From Pseudomonas frederiksbergensis (GTDB lineage Bacteria > Pseudomonadota > Gammaproteobacteria > Pseudomonadales > Pseudomonadaceae), in assembly GCF_900105495.1 (NCBI RefSeq), contig NZ_FNTF01000002.1, positions 5,653,501 to 5,717,500 on the forward strand: a stretch of 64,000 nucleotides of DNA, in the 5' to 3' direction. The notes below the pieces were generated by a model that saw only the letters and a list, made by a program, of their open reading frames with translations, did no database searches and was not told where the DNA came from. Shown one piece after another: positions 8,490-16,779 of this stretch; positions within the stretch are counted from its first letter, which is position 1; each line of letters starts with the position of its first letter. Both the position numbers and the translations under genes were made by a program.

Positions 8490-10733
8490 TCAAGGCGTCC
8501 GGTTACGGCGGGTTTCGATGATGTTCGGCAACTGGGAAATCCGACCCAGCAACCTCCCCAATGCATCCAGCCCCGGAATCTCGATGGTCAGGGACATCAA
8601 CGCGGTGTTGTCCTCTTTGTTCGAGCGGGTGTTGACCGCCAGCACGTTGATCCGCTCGTTGAGCAGCACTTGCGAAACGTCACGCAGCAGGCCGGACCGG
8701 TCGTAGGCGCGGATGATGATGTCCACCGGATAGGTGAGTACCGGCACCGGCCCCCAGCTGACCTGGATGATCCGCTCGGGTTCGCGGCTGCCCAGTTGCA
8801 GCACCGAGGCGCAGTCCTGACGGTGAATGCTCACGCCGCGGCCCACGGTGATGTAACCGACGATCGCATCCCCCGGCAGCGGCTGGCAGCAGCCGGCCAT
8901 CTGGGTCATGAGGTTGCCGACGCCCTGGATCTGGATGTCGCCGCGCTTGCCCGGTTTGTAGCCGGTGGCCTTGCGCGGAATCAGTTCCAGCTGTTCGTTG
9001 CCGCGCTCCGGCTCGACCAGTTGCTGCGCCAGGTTCACCAGTTGCGCCAGACGCAAATCGCCTGCGCCCAACGCGGCGAACATGTCTTCGGCACCCTTCA
9101 TGTTGGCCTTTTCGGCCAGCTTGTCGAAATCCACCGCTGGCAGACCGAGGCGACTGAGTTCACGCTCCAGCAAGGTTTTACCGGCGGCGACGTTCTGGTC
9201 GCGCGCCTGCAATTTGAACCAGTGAACAATCTTCGCCCGTGCCCGCGAGGTGGTGATGTAACCCAGGTTCGGGTTCAGCCAGTCGCGGCTCGGGGTGCCG
9301 TGCTTGCTGGTGATGATCTCGACCTGTTCACCGGTTTGCAGGCTGTAGTTGAGCGGCACGATGCGCCCGTTGATCTTCGCGCCACGGCAGTTGTGACCGA
9401 TTTCGGTGTGCACGCGGTAGGCGAAGTCCAGCGGCGTCGCGCCCTTCGGCAAGTCGATGGCGTGACCGTCCGGGGTAAAGATGTAGACCCGGTCCGGCTC
9501 GATATCGACCCGCAGCTGTTCAGCCAGGCCGCCGATATCGCCCAACTCTTCATGCCACTCGAGGACCTGACGCAGCCAGGAGATTTTCTCTTCGTAGTGG
9601 TTGGAGCCGGACTTGACGTCGGTGCCCTTGTACTTCCAGTGCGCGCACACGCCCAGTTCGGCTTCTTCGTGCATGGCATGGGTGCGGATCTGCACTTCCA
9701 GCACCTTGCCCTCGGGGCCGATCACTGCGGTGTGCAGCGAGCGATAGCCGTTCTCTTTCGGGTTGGCGATGTAGTCGTCGAATTCTTTCGGGATATGCCG
9801 CCACAGGGTGTGGACGATGCCGAGCGCGGTGTAGCAGTCGCGCATTTCCGGCACCAGCACGCGAACGGCGCGCACATCGTAGATCTGGCTGAATTCCAGA
9901 CCCTTGCGCTGCATTTTGCGCCAGATCGAATAGATGTGTTTGGCCCGGCCGCTGATGTCGGCATCGACGCCGGTGGCGGTCAGCTCGTTCTTCAACTGGC
10001 TCATCACATCGCTGATGAAGCGCTCGCGATCCAGACGTCGCTCGTGGAGCAACTTGGCGATCTGCTTGTACTGATCGGGCTCAAGGTAGCGGAAGGACAA
10101 GTCCTCCAGTTCCCACTTGATGTGACCGATACCGAGACGATGAGCCAAAGGTGCGTAGATGTCGAAGACTTCACGGGCGACGCGGTTGCGTTTTTCGTCA
10201 TCGGCGGTTTTCACCGCACGGATGGCGCAGGTGCGTTCGGCCAGTTTGATCAGCGCAACGCGAACGTCGTCGACCATGGCGACCAGCATCTTGCGCAGGT
10301 TTTCGACCTGGCCCTGCGTGCCCAGCACCAGGGATTGGCGGGGGCTGAGGCTGGCGCTGATCGCCGCCATGCGCAACACGCCGTCGATGAGTTTGGCGAC
10401 CACCGGGCCGAAGCGCTGGCTGATCGCCGGCAACTCGATCTGGCCTTCGCGCACGCCGCGATACAGGATCGCGGCCACCAACGAATCCTGATCGAGTTTG
10501 AGGTCGGCGAGAATCTCGGCGATCTCAAGGCCCGTACGGAAACTCGAGGTCCCTTCGGACCACAGGTTTTTCGCCGCATTGGCTTGTTGTTCAGACGCAC
10601 GAGCAAACTCGCACGCTTCCTTCAAGGCTTCGCGATCCAGTGCCGGATCGACACTGACCGCATGATCGAGCCAAGCCTCGAGATTGATACTGCCGTCGGT
10701 GTTGATCGGCTGGTGTGCTCTCACCTGTACCAT
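8490..10733 (-). CDS. relA: GTP pyrophosphokinase RelA (monofunctional)
   Basis: 747 residues. RelA makes (p)ppGpp from ATP and GTP/GDP on ribosomes carrying uncharged tRNA. Domains: degenerate hydrolase domain (the HD pair is replaced, with YRGVREG where hydrolases have the HD motif), synthetase domain with FSQIYDVRAVRV, NPKENGYRSLHT and VLEVQIRTHAMHEEAELG, TGS domain (VYIFTPDGHAIDLPKGATPLDF), zinc-finger domain (MTQMAGCCQPLPGD) and C-terminal ACT domain (SGLLRDVSQVLLNERINV). The synthetase keeps EFDD, the EXDD motif of monofunctional RelA rather than the RXKD of SpoT/Rel. Gene order cysM-rlmD-relA-mazG is conserved in Pseudomonas. Confidence 0.97.
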   Translation of the reverse strand: MVQVRAHQPINTDGSINLEAWLDHAVSVDPALDREALKEACEFARASEQQANAAKNLWSEGTSSFRTGLEIAEILADLKLDQDSLVAAILYRGVREGQIELPAISQRFGPVVAKLIDGVLRMAAISASLSPRQSLVLGTQGQVENLRKMLVAMVDDVRVALIKLAERTCAIRAVKTADDEKRNRVAREVFDIYAPLAHRLGIGHIKWELEDLSFRYLEPDQYKQIAKLLHERRLDRERFISDVMSQLKNELTATGVDADISGRAKHIYSIWRKMQRKGLEFSQIYDVRAVRVLVPEMRDCYTALGIVHTLWRHIPKEFDDYIANPKENGYRSLHTAVIGPEGKVLEVQIRTHAMHEEAELGVCAHWKYKGTDVKSGSNHYEEKISWLRQVLEWHEELGDIGGLAEQLRVDIEPDRVYIFTPDGHAIDLPKGATPLDFAYRVHTEIGHNCRGAKINGRIVPLNYSLQTGEQVEIITSKHGTPSRDWLNPNLGYITTSRARAKIVHWFKLQARDQNVAAGKTLLERELSRLGLPAVDFDKLAEKANMKGAEDMFAALGAGDLRLAQLVNLAQQLVEPERGNEQLELIPRKATGYKPGKRGDIQIQGVGNLMTQMAGCCQPLPGDAIVGYITVGRGVSIHRQDCASVLQLGSREPERIIQVSWGPVPVLTYPVDIIIRAYDRSGLLRDVSQVLLNERINVLAVNTRSNKEDNTALMSLTIEIPGLDALGRLLGRISQLPNIIETRRNRTP

Positions 10734-10856
10734 CTTGCTTACCTTCCCTACGACGCAGATTCAATGCGTCAAATCGCTGACCTTCGTTGCCCGTGTGCCC
10801 ACGTAAGGGCTAATACGCGGCTGCACGGGCGGGCCAGTCGGACCAGACGAGCCGTC

Positions 10857-12209
10857 CTAGCTCGCTTCAAATAACGCCATGGCCTCGACATGTGCCGTCT
10901 GAGGAAACATATCGAGAATCCCGGCACGTTTTAACCGGTAGCCCTGCTTGATCAATTCGACCGTATCGCGCGCCAGCGTTGCCGGATTGCACGACACATA
11001 CACCAACCGTTTGGCGCCCAGGGACGCAAGCTTGCGCACTGCCTCGAAAGCACCGTCACGCGGTGGGTCCAAGAGTACCGCACAAAAGCCTTCGCGCGCC
11101 CATTCGGCATCGGTCAAAGGCTGGGATAAATCGGCCTGAAAAAACTTCGCATTATGAAGATTGTTGCTAGCAGCGTTCGCGGCTGCCCGCTCGACCATCG
11201 CCTGCACACCTTCCACCGCCACCACTTCGCGAACGACCTTGGCCAGCGGCAAGGCAAAGTTACCCAAGCCACAGAATAGATCGAGAACGCGTTCATCCGC
11301 CGTCGGCTTCAGCCACTCCAACGCCTGGGCGATCATCGCTTCGTTGACCCCGGCGTTGACCTGGATGAAATCTCCCGGTCGGTACGCCAGGTCCAAATCC
11401 CACTGTTCCAGTCGATAACCCAACGACTGGTCAGCCTCGACCGGTTGCGGTTCACCGTCACCGTGCAGCCACAACTGGGCTTCATGGAACGCGCAGAAAT
11501 CCTTGAGGATCGTCATGTCGGCGTCGGACAGCGGCGCCATGTGCCGCAGCAACACCGCCAACGACGAACCGCTGAACAATTCCACATGCCCCAGCGCCTG
11601 AGGTTTGCTCAAGCGCCGGAGCATTTCCGGCAAGCGGGTCATGATTGGTTGCAAGGGCTGTACCAGCACCGTGCATTCGTTGATCGCAACGATGTCCTGA
11701 CTGCCAGCGGCGCGGAAACCGACTTCGAGTTTTTTCGCCTTCATGTCCCAGCGCACCGCCACTCGGGCGCGACGCCGGTAACCGAATTCCGCACCGCTCA
11801 ACGGCGCGGCCCACTCTTCGGGTTCAACACCGGCGACCTTGGACAATTGCTCGGCGAGCATGCGCTGTTTCAGGGCGAGTTGTTCGTTGTGCGGCAAATG
11901 TTGCACGCTGCAACCGCCACAGCGACCGGCATGCGGACATGGTGCCGGGCGGCGCAGTTCGCTGGCCTGGAACACCCGCTCAGTGCGCGCCTCGACCACT
12001 TTGCCGTGGGCACCCAACACGCGTGCTTCGACTTCTTCACCGGCCAATGCACCGATGACGAACCAGGTGCGACCTTCAAAAAACGCGATACCGCGACCGT
12101 CATTAGCCAGGCGCTCGATACTCAAGCGCTGCTTTTTGCCAGTCGGAATTTGCGGGGCCTTGCTGCCGCCGGTGGGCTGGAAGCGCAGGCCTCTCTCTTG
12201 CTTGGCCAT
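10857..12209 (-). CDS. rlmD: 23S rRNA (uracil-1939-C5)-methyltransferase RlmD
   Basis: 450 residues. RlmD methylates U1939 of 23S rRNA with SAM. An N-terminal TRAM domain (about 25-80, [15 protein letters not shown]) is followed by the Fe-S cluster cysteines C91-X5-C97-X2-C100 with Cys179 as the fourth ligand, then the SAM motif [16 protein letters not shown] (about 308-323), LLDPPRDG, and nucleophile Cys407 in [13 protein letters not shown]. The ATG overlaps the cysM stop codon (TGATG), showing translational coupling with cysM. A 123-base gap separates it from relA. Confidence 0.97.
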   Translation of the reverse strand: MAKQERGLRFQPTGGSKAPQIPTGKKQRLSIERLANDGRGIAFFEGRTWFVIGALAGEEVEARVLGAHGKVVEARTERVFQASELRRPAPCPHAGRCGGCSVQHLPHNEQLALKQRMLAEQLSKVAGVEPEEWAAPLSGAEFGYRRRARVAVRWDMKAKKLEVGFRAAGSQDIVAINECTVLVQPLQPIMTRLPEMLRRLSKPQALGHVELFSGSSLAVLLRHMAPLSDADMTILKDFCAFHEAQLWLHGDGEPQPVEADQSLGYRLEQWDLDLAYRPGDFIQVNAGVNEAMIAQALEWLKPTADERVLDLFCGLGNFALPLAKVVREVVAVEGVQAMVERAAANAASNNLHNAKFFQADLSQPLTDAEWAREGFCAVLLDPPRDGAFEAVRKLASLGAKRLVYVSCNPATLARDTVELIKQGYRLKRAGILDMFPQTAHVEAMALFEAS

Positions 12210-13111
12210 CAGTTGGGCGCGTCGAAAATGCCGGTCGACAAGTAACGGTCGCCACGGTCGCAGATGATCGCGACGATCACCGCGTTTTCAACTTCTTTGG
12301 ACAGGCGCAGCATCGCTGCCACCGCACCGCCCGAGGACACGCCGCAGAAGATGCCTTCTTCGCGGGCCAGACGACGGGTCACGTCTTCGGCTTCGCTTTG
12401 CGCCATGTCGACGATCCGGTCCACGCGCTCGGCCTGGTAGATCTTCGGCAGGTATTCCTGCGGCCAGCGACGAATGCCCGGGATCGCCGAGCCTTCCATC
12501 GGTTGCAGACCGATGATCTGCACGCTCTCGTTCTGCTCTTTCAAGTAGCGCGAGACGCCCATGATGGTACCGGTGGTGCCCATGGAGCTGACGAAATGGG
12601 TGATGGTGCCTTCGGTCTGACGCCAGATTTCCGGGCCGGTGGTGGTGTAGTGCGCTTCGGGGTTGTCCCCGTTGGCGAACTGATCCAGCACCTTGCCGCG
12701 GCCTTCGGCTTCCATGCGCTGGGCGAGGTCGCGGGCGCCTTCCATGCCCTCTTCCTGGGTCACCAAAATCAGCTCGGCGCCATACGCCGTCATCGCGGCT
12801 TTACGCTCGGCGCTGGAGTTGTCCGGCATGATCAGGATCATCTTGTAACCCTTGATCGCGGCGGCCATCGCGAGGGCGATCCCGGTGTTACCCGAGGTCG
12901 CTTCGATCAGCGTATCGCCGACGTGGATCTGCCCGCGCAATTCAGCGCGGGTGATCATCGACAGCGCCGGACGGTCCTTGACCGAACCCGCCGGGTTATT
13001 CCCTTCGAGCTTGAGCAAAAGGGTATTGCTGGTGGCGCCAGGCAGGCGCTGCAAACGGACCAGCGGAGTGTTGCCGACGCAATCGGCGATGGTTGGGTAC
13101 TGCAAGGTCAT
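12209..13111 (-). CDS. cysM: Cysteine synthase B CysM
   Basis: 300 residues from the ATG at 13111 (E. coli CysM has 303); an ORF extension to 13177 adds a basic stretch unlike the family and was rejected. It is a PLP enzyme making cysteine (or S-sulfocysteine from thiosulfate) from O-acetylserine. The PLP lysine is Lys45 in [10 protein letters not shown], and [12 protein letters not shown] is the substrate loop. [19 protein letters not shown] forms the phosphate-binding glycine loop and [14 protein letters not shown] the C-terminal one. First gene of the cysM-rlmD-relA-mazG series. Confidence 0.96.
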   Translation of the reverse strand: MTLQYPTIADCVGNTPLVRLQRLPGATSNTLLLKLEGNNPAGSVKDRPALSMITRAELRGQIHVGDTLIEATSGNTGIALAMAAAIKGYKMILIMPDNSSAERKAAMTAYGAELILVTQEEGMEGARDLAQRMEAEGRGKVLDQFANGDNPEAHYTTTGPEIWRQTEGTITHFVSSMGTTGTIMGVSRYLKEQNESVQIIGLQPMEGSAIPGIRRWPQEYLPKIYQAERVDRIVDMAQSEAEDVTRRLAREEGIFCGVSSGGAVAAMLRLSKEVENAVIVAIICDRGDRYLSTGIFDAPN

Positions 13112-13219
13112 GGCGTATTCGCAATCCAGACTGCGGGGGCGCCTATCATACCGGCAAACCTTCGAAGGCCATATCACGCAAAGTACGGTGCTTATGGTTT
13201 ATGGGAATAAGGGGCTGGA

Positions 13220-14242
13220 TCAGTACTCTTCGCTTTGCGCGACATTCAATGCATAGAACTCATGCAACTTGGCTTGCAACAACTGTTTGTCCGGTAGCTG
13301 CACCTGGTATTCAGCGATCAGCGCTGGCGACAAGCTGCGGTTAAGGGCGTACTCGACCACCTCGTCATCCTTGCTGGCACACAGCAACACACCAATGGCC
13401 GGGTTTTCGTGGGGTTTGCGCTCTTTGCGATCCAGCGCTTCCAGATAGAAGTTCAGCTTGCCCAAATACTCCGGCTCAAAACGGCCGACCTTAAGCTCAA
13501 TGGCCACCAGGCAGTTGAGCCCACGGTGGAAGAACAGCAGATCCAGGGCGAAATCACGCCCGCCGACTTGCATCGGGTGTTCAGAGCCGACAAAACAAAA
13601 GTCGCGACCCAGTTCGATCAGAAACTCCTTGAGGCGCGCCAGCAACCCTTTATGCAGATCGGTTTCGCCATGGTCGGAGGGCAAGTCGAGAAACTCGAGC
13701 ATATAGGCGTCGCGGAACACGTTCAGTGCCTCAGGGTGAGTTTGTCTCAGCACTGCAGAGGCTTTTGCTGGTTGGGTCACGCTTCGCTCGAACAGTGCAG
13801 CTTTGAACTGACGCTCCAGTTCACGCTTCGACCATTTTTCCTTAACTGCCATACGCAGGTAGAACTCCCGCTCCTCCGGCAGTTTGCCCAGGCTGAAGAT
13901 GACTAGATTATGAGTCCAGGATATTTGTCTCACCAGCGGTGAGACTTTCTCGTCGCCGCGATAAGTTTCGTAGAATTGACGCATGCGAAACAGATTGGGG
14001 CGGGTAAACCCACGCAACCCCGGTTGAGTCTGAGCCAGATGCTCGGCCAACTGGCTGACCACAGAATCGCCCCATTCGGCTTTTTCCAGCTTGCGACTGA
14101 TGTAAGCACCCACCTGCCAATACAGCTCGATCAACTGGGTATTCACCGCCTGCATGGCCTGCTGCTTGGCACTTTGAATCAGCGCAAGCACTTCATTGAA
14201 ACGGTCTTCGGTTGTGCTGCCGGGGACGCTGGGTGCAGTCAT
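13220..14242 (-). CDS. YhcG-like PD-(D/E)XK nuclease (DUF1016)
   Basis: 340 residues from the ATG at 14242, chosen because GGAG precedes it; an ORF extension to 14356 has no ribosome site. The N-terminal DUF1016-N part (about 10-150) contains LIELYWQVGAYISRKLEKAEWG and GFTRPNLFRMRQFYETY. The C-terminal nuclease part has DFALDLLFFHRGLNCLVAIELK (Asp...Glu-X-Lys, the PD-(D/E)XK core) and FEPEYLGKLNFYLEAL. The family is often found near restriction-modification genes; here it stands alone between cysM and a two-component pair. Role uncertain: DNA repair, junction processing or defence are possible. The occupied slot is that of pirA in P. aeruginosa, which suggests local replacement. Confidence 0.87.
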   Translation of the reverse strand: MTAPSVPGSTTEDRFNEVLALIQSAKQQAMQAVNTQLIELYWQVGAYISRKLEKAEWGDSVVSQLAEHLAQTQPGLRGFTRPNLFRMRQFYETYRGDEKVSPLVRQISWTHNLVIFSLGKLPEEREFYLRMAVKEKWSKRELERQFKAALFERSVTQPAKASAVLRQTHPEALNVFRDAYMLEFLDLPSDHGETDLHKGLLARLKEFLIELGRDFCFVGSEHPMQVGGRDFALDLLFFHRGLNCLVAIELKVGRFEPEYLGKLNFYLEALDRKERKPHENPAIGVLLCASKDDEVVEYALNRSLSPALIAEYQVQLPDKQLLQAKLHEFYALNVAQSEEY

Positions 14243-14384
14243 GCCGAACTCCTGGAGGACGAAGGAAAACGTGAGTCTATTCCGTCGAATCAGGCACAAG
14301 GTGTCGGCAATGACCTTTAGGAAAGGTCGTACAAAATAACGGGAACGCTCCGGCAAAGTTAGAACGGTTGTAGCTGGGAGGGCC

Positions 14385-14412
14385 TCATCGCGAGCAGGCT
14401 CGCTCCTACAGG
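14385..14412. repeat. REP half element
   Basis: ATCGCGAGCAGGCTCGCTCC with a TACAGGG tail, a single REP copy, inverted relative to the copy at 14455-14481. Confidence 0.8.
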
Positions 14413-14425
14413 GTTAGGGGGTTGA

Positions 14426-15865
14426 TCACACCATTTGCGGCCGACACCCATCCAATGTGGGAGTGAGCCTGCTCGCGATAGCGTCGTCACTGACTCCACC
14501 GTCATCCGCCACCAACCGCATATTCAGCCGCAACCCCGCCCCAGAATTCTCAGCCCAAAGCCGCCCCCCCTGGCGCTGCACCGCATTCCTCGCAATGCTC
14601 AACCCCAAGCCAAATCCACCATCCCCCGGCCGCGATCCGTCGAGTCGGATGAACGGCGAGAAGATCCGTTCCAGATCTTCATCAGCCACCCCGCCGCCCT
14701 CATCCTCCAGCCACACGTGCCAGAAGTCGCCATCGCGCCGCCCACCCAAACGCACAACGCCGCCCTGCGGTGAATGACGAATGGCATTGCGCAGGATGTT
14801 TTCCAGCGCTTGAGCCAACGTATTGAGATGGCCGCGCACCCAGCAGGAAGAATCCACCGCGCACTGCAACTGGCTCGCCGGCCAGCCACTTTCATAGCAG
14901 GCATTTTCCGTGAGCATTTCCCACAACGCCTGAACCTGGATCGATTCATCGGGCAACCGAGTGCGCTCGGTGTCGAGCCAGGCCAGTTGCAGGGTGTCTT
15001 CGACCAGTCGCTGCATGCCATCGACCTCTCGGCCAATGCGTTCGCGCAATTGCGTCAGCCCCTGCTCGCTTTCGCTGGCCACCCGCAGGCGACTCAGTGG
15101 CGTGCGCAGTTCGTGGGACAAGTCGCGCAGCAGTTGTTGTTGCAGGGCCACTGTGCTTTGCAGACGCTCGGACATGTGATCGAAGGCTCGACCCAGTTCA
15201 CCCAACTCATCCGGGCGATTGGTGATACGGCTCGACAACCGCACGTTCAACTGGTCGGCACGCCAGGCATTGGCCTGTTCGCGCAGACTGTTCAAAGGCA
15301 CAACCAGCAACCGATACAGTCCGACGCACAGCAGCAAGGTGAACAAGCCGGGAATCACCCCGTTGGTGATCACCCGCCAGATCACCCGGTAACGGCCGGG
15401 CACGAAACGCTGGGGCAGTTCGATCACCAGACTGCCGGCGGACGGATCCTTGGGAAATGGCACTCTCAACCATGGCAATCCTTTGGTATGACGACTCGTC
15501 GGCCAATCCAGGCCGCGTAAAAAGGTCAGGCGCCGGGTTTCTTTTTCCGTCAGCGGGTAACTGCTCAATGACTGCAAATCGCCGCCAATCACACCGACCC
15601 ATGTCGACTCGCGATGGCCGACATCGTGCAACCATTCATCGACGCCTGCACTCTGGCGCTTATTCCACGCCTGCTCCGCCTCGGCGGCGTAGCGCATCAG
15701 CGTGCCCCGTGCCTCGTCGGACAGGAACAGGTTTTTCTTTTCCATGTAGCGGCCCCAGGACCAACTGAGCCAGATCATCAGCAGACAGAACGCCACCAAC
15801 AAACACGCCAGTTTCCAGAACAGCGAATGCCTGCCCGGCAGCTCAGTCCACTTCATCGACAGCAC
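14426..15865 (-). CDS. Sensor histidine kinase (EnvZ/CpxA type) with REP-encoded C-terminal tail
   Basis: 479 residues. Membrane segments at about 15-36 and 168-188 bracket a periplasmic domain of about 130 residues; HAMP follows (about 190-240), then HisKA with His251 in RDLSHELRTPLSRLR, and HATPase with ILRNAIRHSP and GGFGLGLSIARNAV. It partners the response regulator whose stop codon it overlaps. The last residues (AIASRLTPT and onward) are translated from a REP element, so the natural C-terminus probably lay near LRLNMRLV and the tail was acquired. Position next to gacS and near cysM matches pirS of P. aeruginosa, but the pirA receptor gene is absent here. The start could also be the ATG at 15856. 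Confidence 0.9.
   Translation of the reverse strand: MLSMKWTELPGRHSLFWKLACLLVAFCLLMIWLSWSWGRYMEKKNLFLSDEARGTLMRYAAEAEQAWNKRQSAGVDEWLHDVGHRESTWVGVIGGDLQSLSSYPLTEKETRRLTFLRGLDWPTSRHTKGLPWLRVPFPKDPSAGSLVIELPQRFVPGRYRVIWRVITNGVIPGLFTLLLCVGLYRLLVVPLNSLREQANAWRADQLNVRLSSRITNRPDELGELGRAFDHMSERLQSTVALQQQLLRDLSHELRTPLSRLRVASESEQGLTQLRERIGREVDGMQRLVEDTLQLAWLDTERTRLPDESIQVQALWEMLTENACYESGWPASQLQCAVDSSCWVRGHLNTLAQALENILRNAIRHSPQGGVVRLGGRRDGDFWHVWLEDEGGGVADEDLERIFSPFIRLDGSRPGDGGFGLGLSIARNAVQRQGGRLWAENSGAGLRLNMRLVADDGGVSDDAIASRLTPTLDGCRPQMV
14455..14481. repeat. REP half element inside the 3' end of a kinase gene
   Basis: ATGTGGGAGTGAGCCTGCTCGCGATAG is a REP copy lying wholly within the reading frame of the sensor kinase at 14426-15865. 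Confidence 0.85.
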
Positions 15866-16565
15866 TCAATACGTAACCCTTGCCCCACACCGTGCGCACT
15901 TCGCGCTCGAGGTAGCCGACAGCCTTGAGCTTGCGGCGGATCTGACTGATGTGCATGTCGAGGCTGCGGTCATGGGGCGCGTAACCGCGCTGCAGCACAT
16001 GCTGGTAGAGGAAGGCTTTGCTCAGGACTTCATCGCCATTGCGGTTCAGCGTTTCCAGCAGCCGGTATTCGCTGCGGGTCAGGCCGGCAGCGTATTCGCC
16101 ATAAAAGACATCACAGCCTTCATCGTCGAAACGCAGGCTGTCCGCCGAAGGCGCAATCGGTGCCGGCGCTGGCCGGCGGTCGAGCGCGACCCGTCGCAGG
16201 ATCGCTTCGATGCGCACCCGCAACTCGACCATGCTGAAAGGTTTGGGCAGGTAATCATCGGCGCCCAGGCGAAAACCACTGATGCGATCCGCCTCGGCAC
16301 CGAGCGCCGACATCAGTACCACCGGGGTGGAATGGCTCTGACGCAACTGCGTCAGTACGTTCAGCCCATCCAGGCCCGGCAGCAGAATATCCATCAGCAC
16401 CACGTCGAACGCTTGCTGGCGAGCGATGGTCAAGCCTTCCAGTCCGTTCTGGCACCACGTCACCTGAAAACCGCAACGTCCCAGATGCTCATGAACATAA
16501 GCACCGAGTACGAGGTCGTCTTCTATAGACAGGATACGAGGATGGCCAGCAGTGATGGGAGTCAT
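15843..16565 (-). CDS. OmpR-family response regulator
   Basis: 240 residues from the ATG at 16565 (a TTG at 16577 is an alternative). The receiver domain has the acidic pair in ILSIEDDLVLG, phospho-acceptor Asp59 in VVLMDILLPGLDG and Lys in YLPKPF. A winged-helix DNA-binding domain follows with LTRSEYRLLETL and HDRSLDMHISQIRRKLK, ending at VRTVWGKGYVLS. It is the first gene of a two-gene operon with the kinase and is transcribed away from gacS. By position it corresponds to pirR of P. aeruginosa (iron-siderophore response); sequence alone does not prove the regulon. Confidence 0.92.
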   Translation of the reverse strand: MTPITAGHPRILSIEDDLVLGAYVHEHLGRCGFQVTWCQNGLEGLTIARQQAFDVVLMDILLPGLDGLNVLTQLRQSHSTPVVLMSALGAEADRISGFRLGADDYLPKPFSMVELRVRIEAILRRVALDRRPAPAPIAPSADSLRFDDEGCDVFYGEYAAGLTRSEYRLLETLNRNGDEVLSKAFLYQHVLQRGYAPHDRSLDMHISQIRRKLKAVGYLEREVRTVWGKGYVLSAVDEVD

Positions 16566-16779
16566 GACTATCTGCAAATAATTCTCAGTTGACGATTATT
16601 AAAGATTGCCTCGCTGCGGGCAACACAAGGTTTGCCCGTAAGGTAAAAGTGTTGATCCAGCCGACGAATGCCGACATCAATTTTACGAAGATTGCCCGCC
16701 TGCAAATCGCTACACTGCGCAAATGGCGCGTGCTGGACGTACGTGCAGGTCGTTAAATCGCTGGATGCAGGAGAGATGC

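Noticed and set aside
8286..10874. Antisense open frame of 862 codons over relA
   Set aside because: Shadow of the relA frame in GC-rich DNA; relA shows all its motifs.
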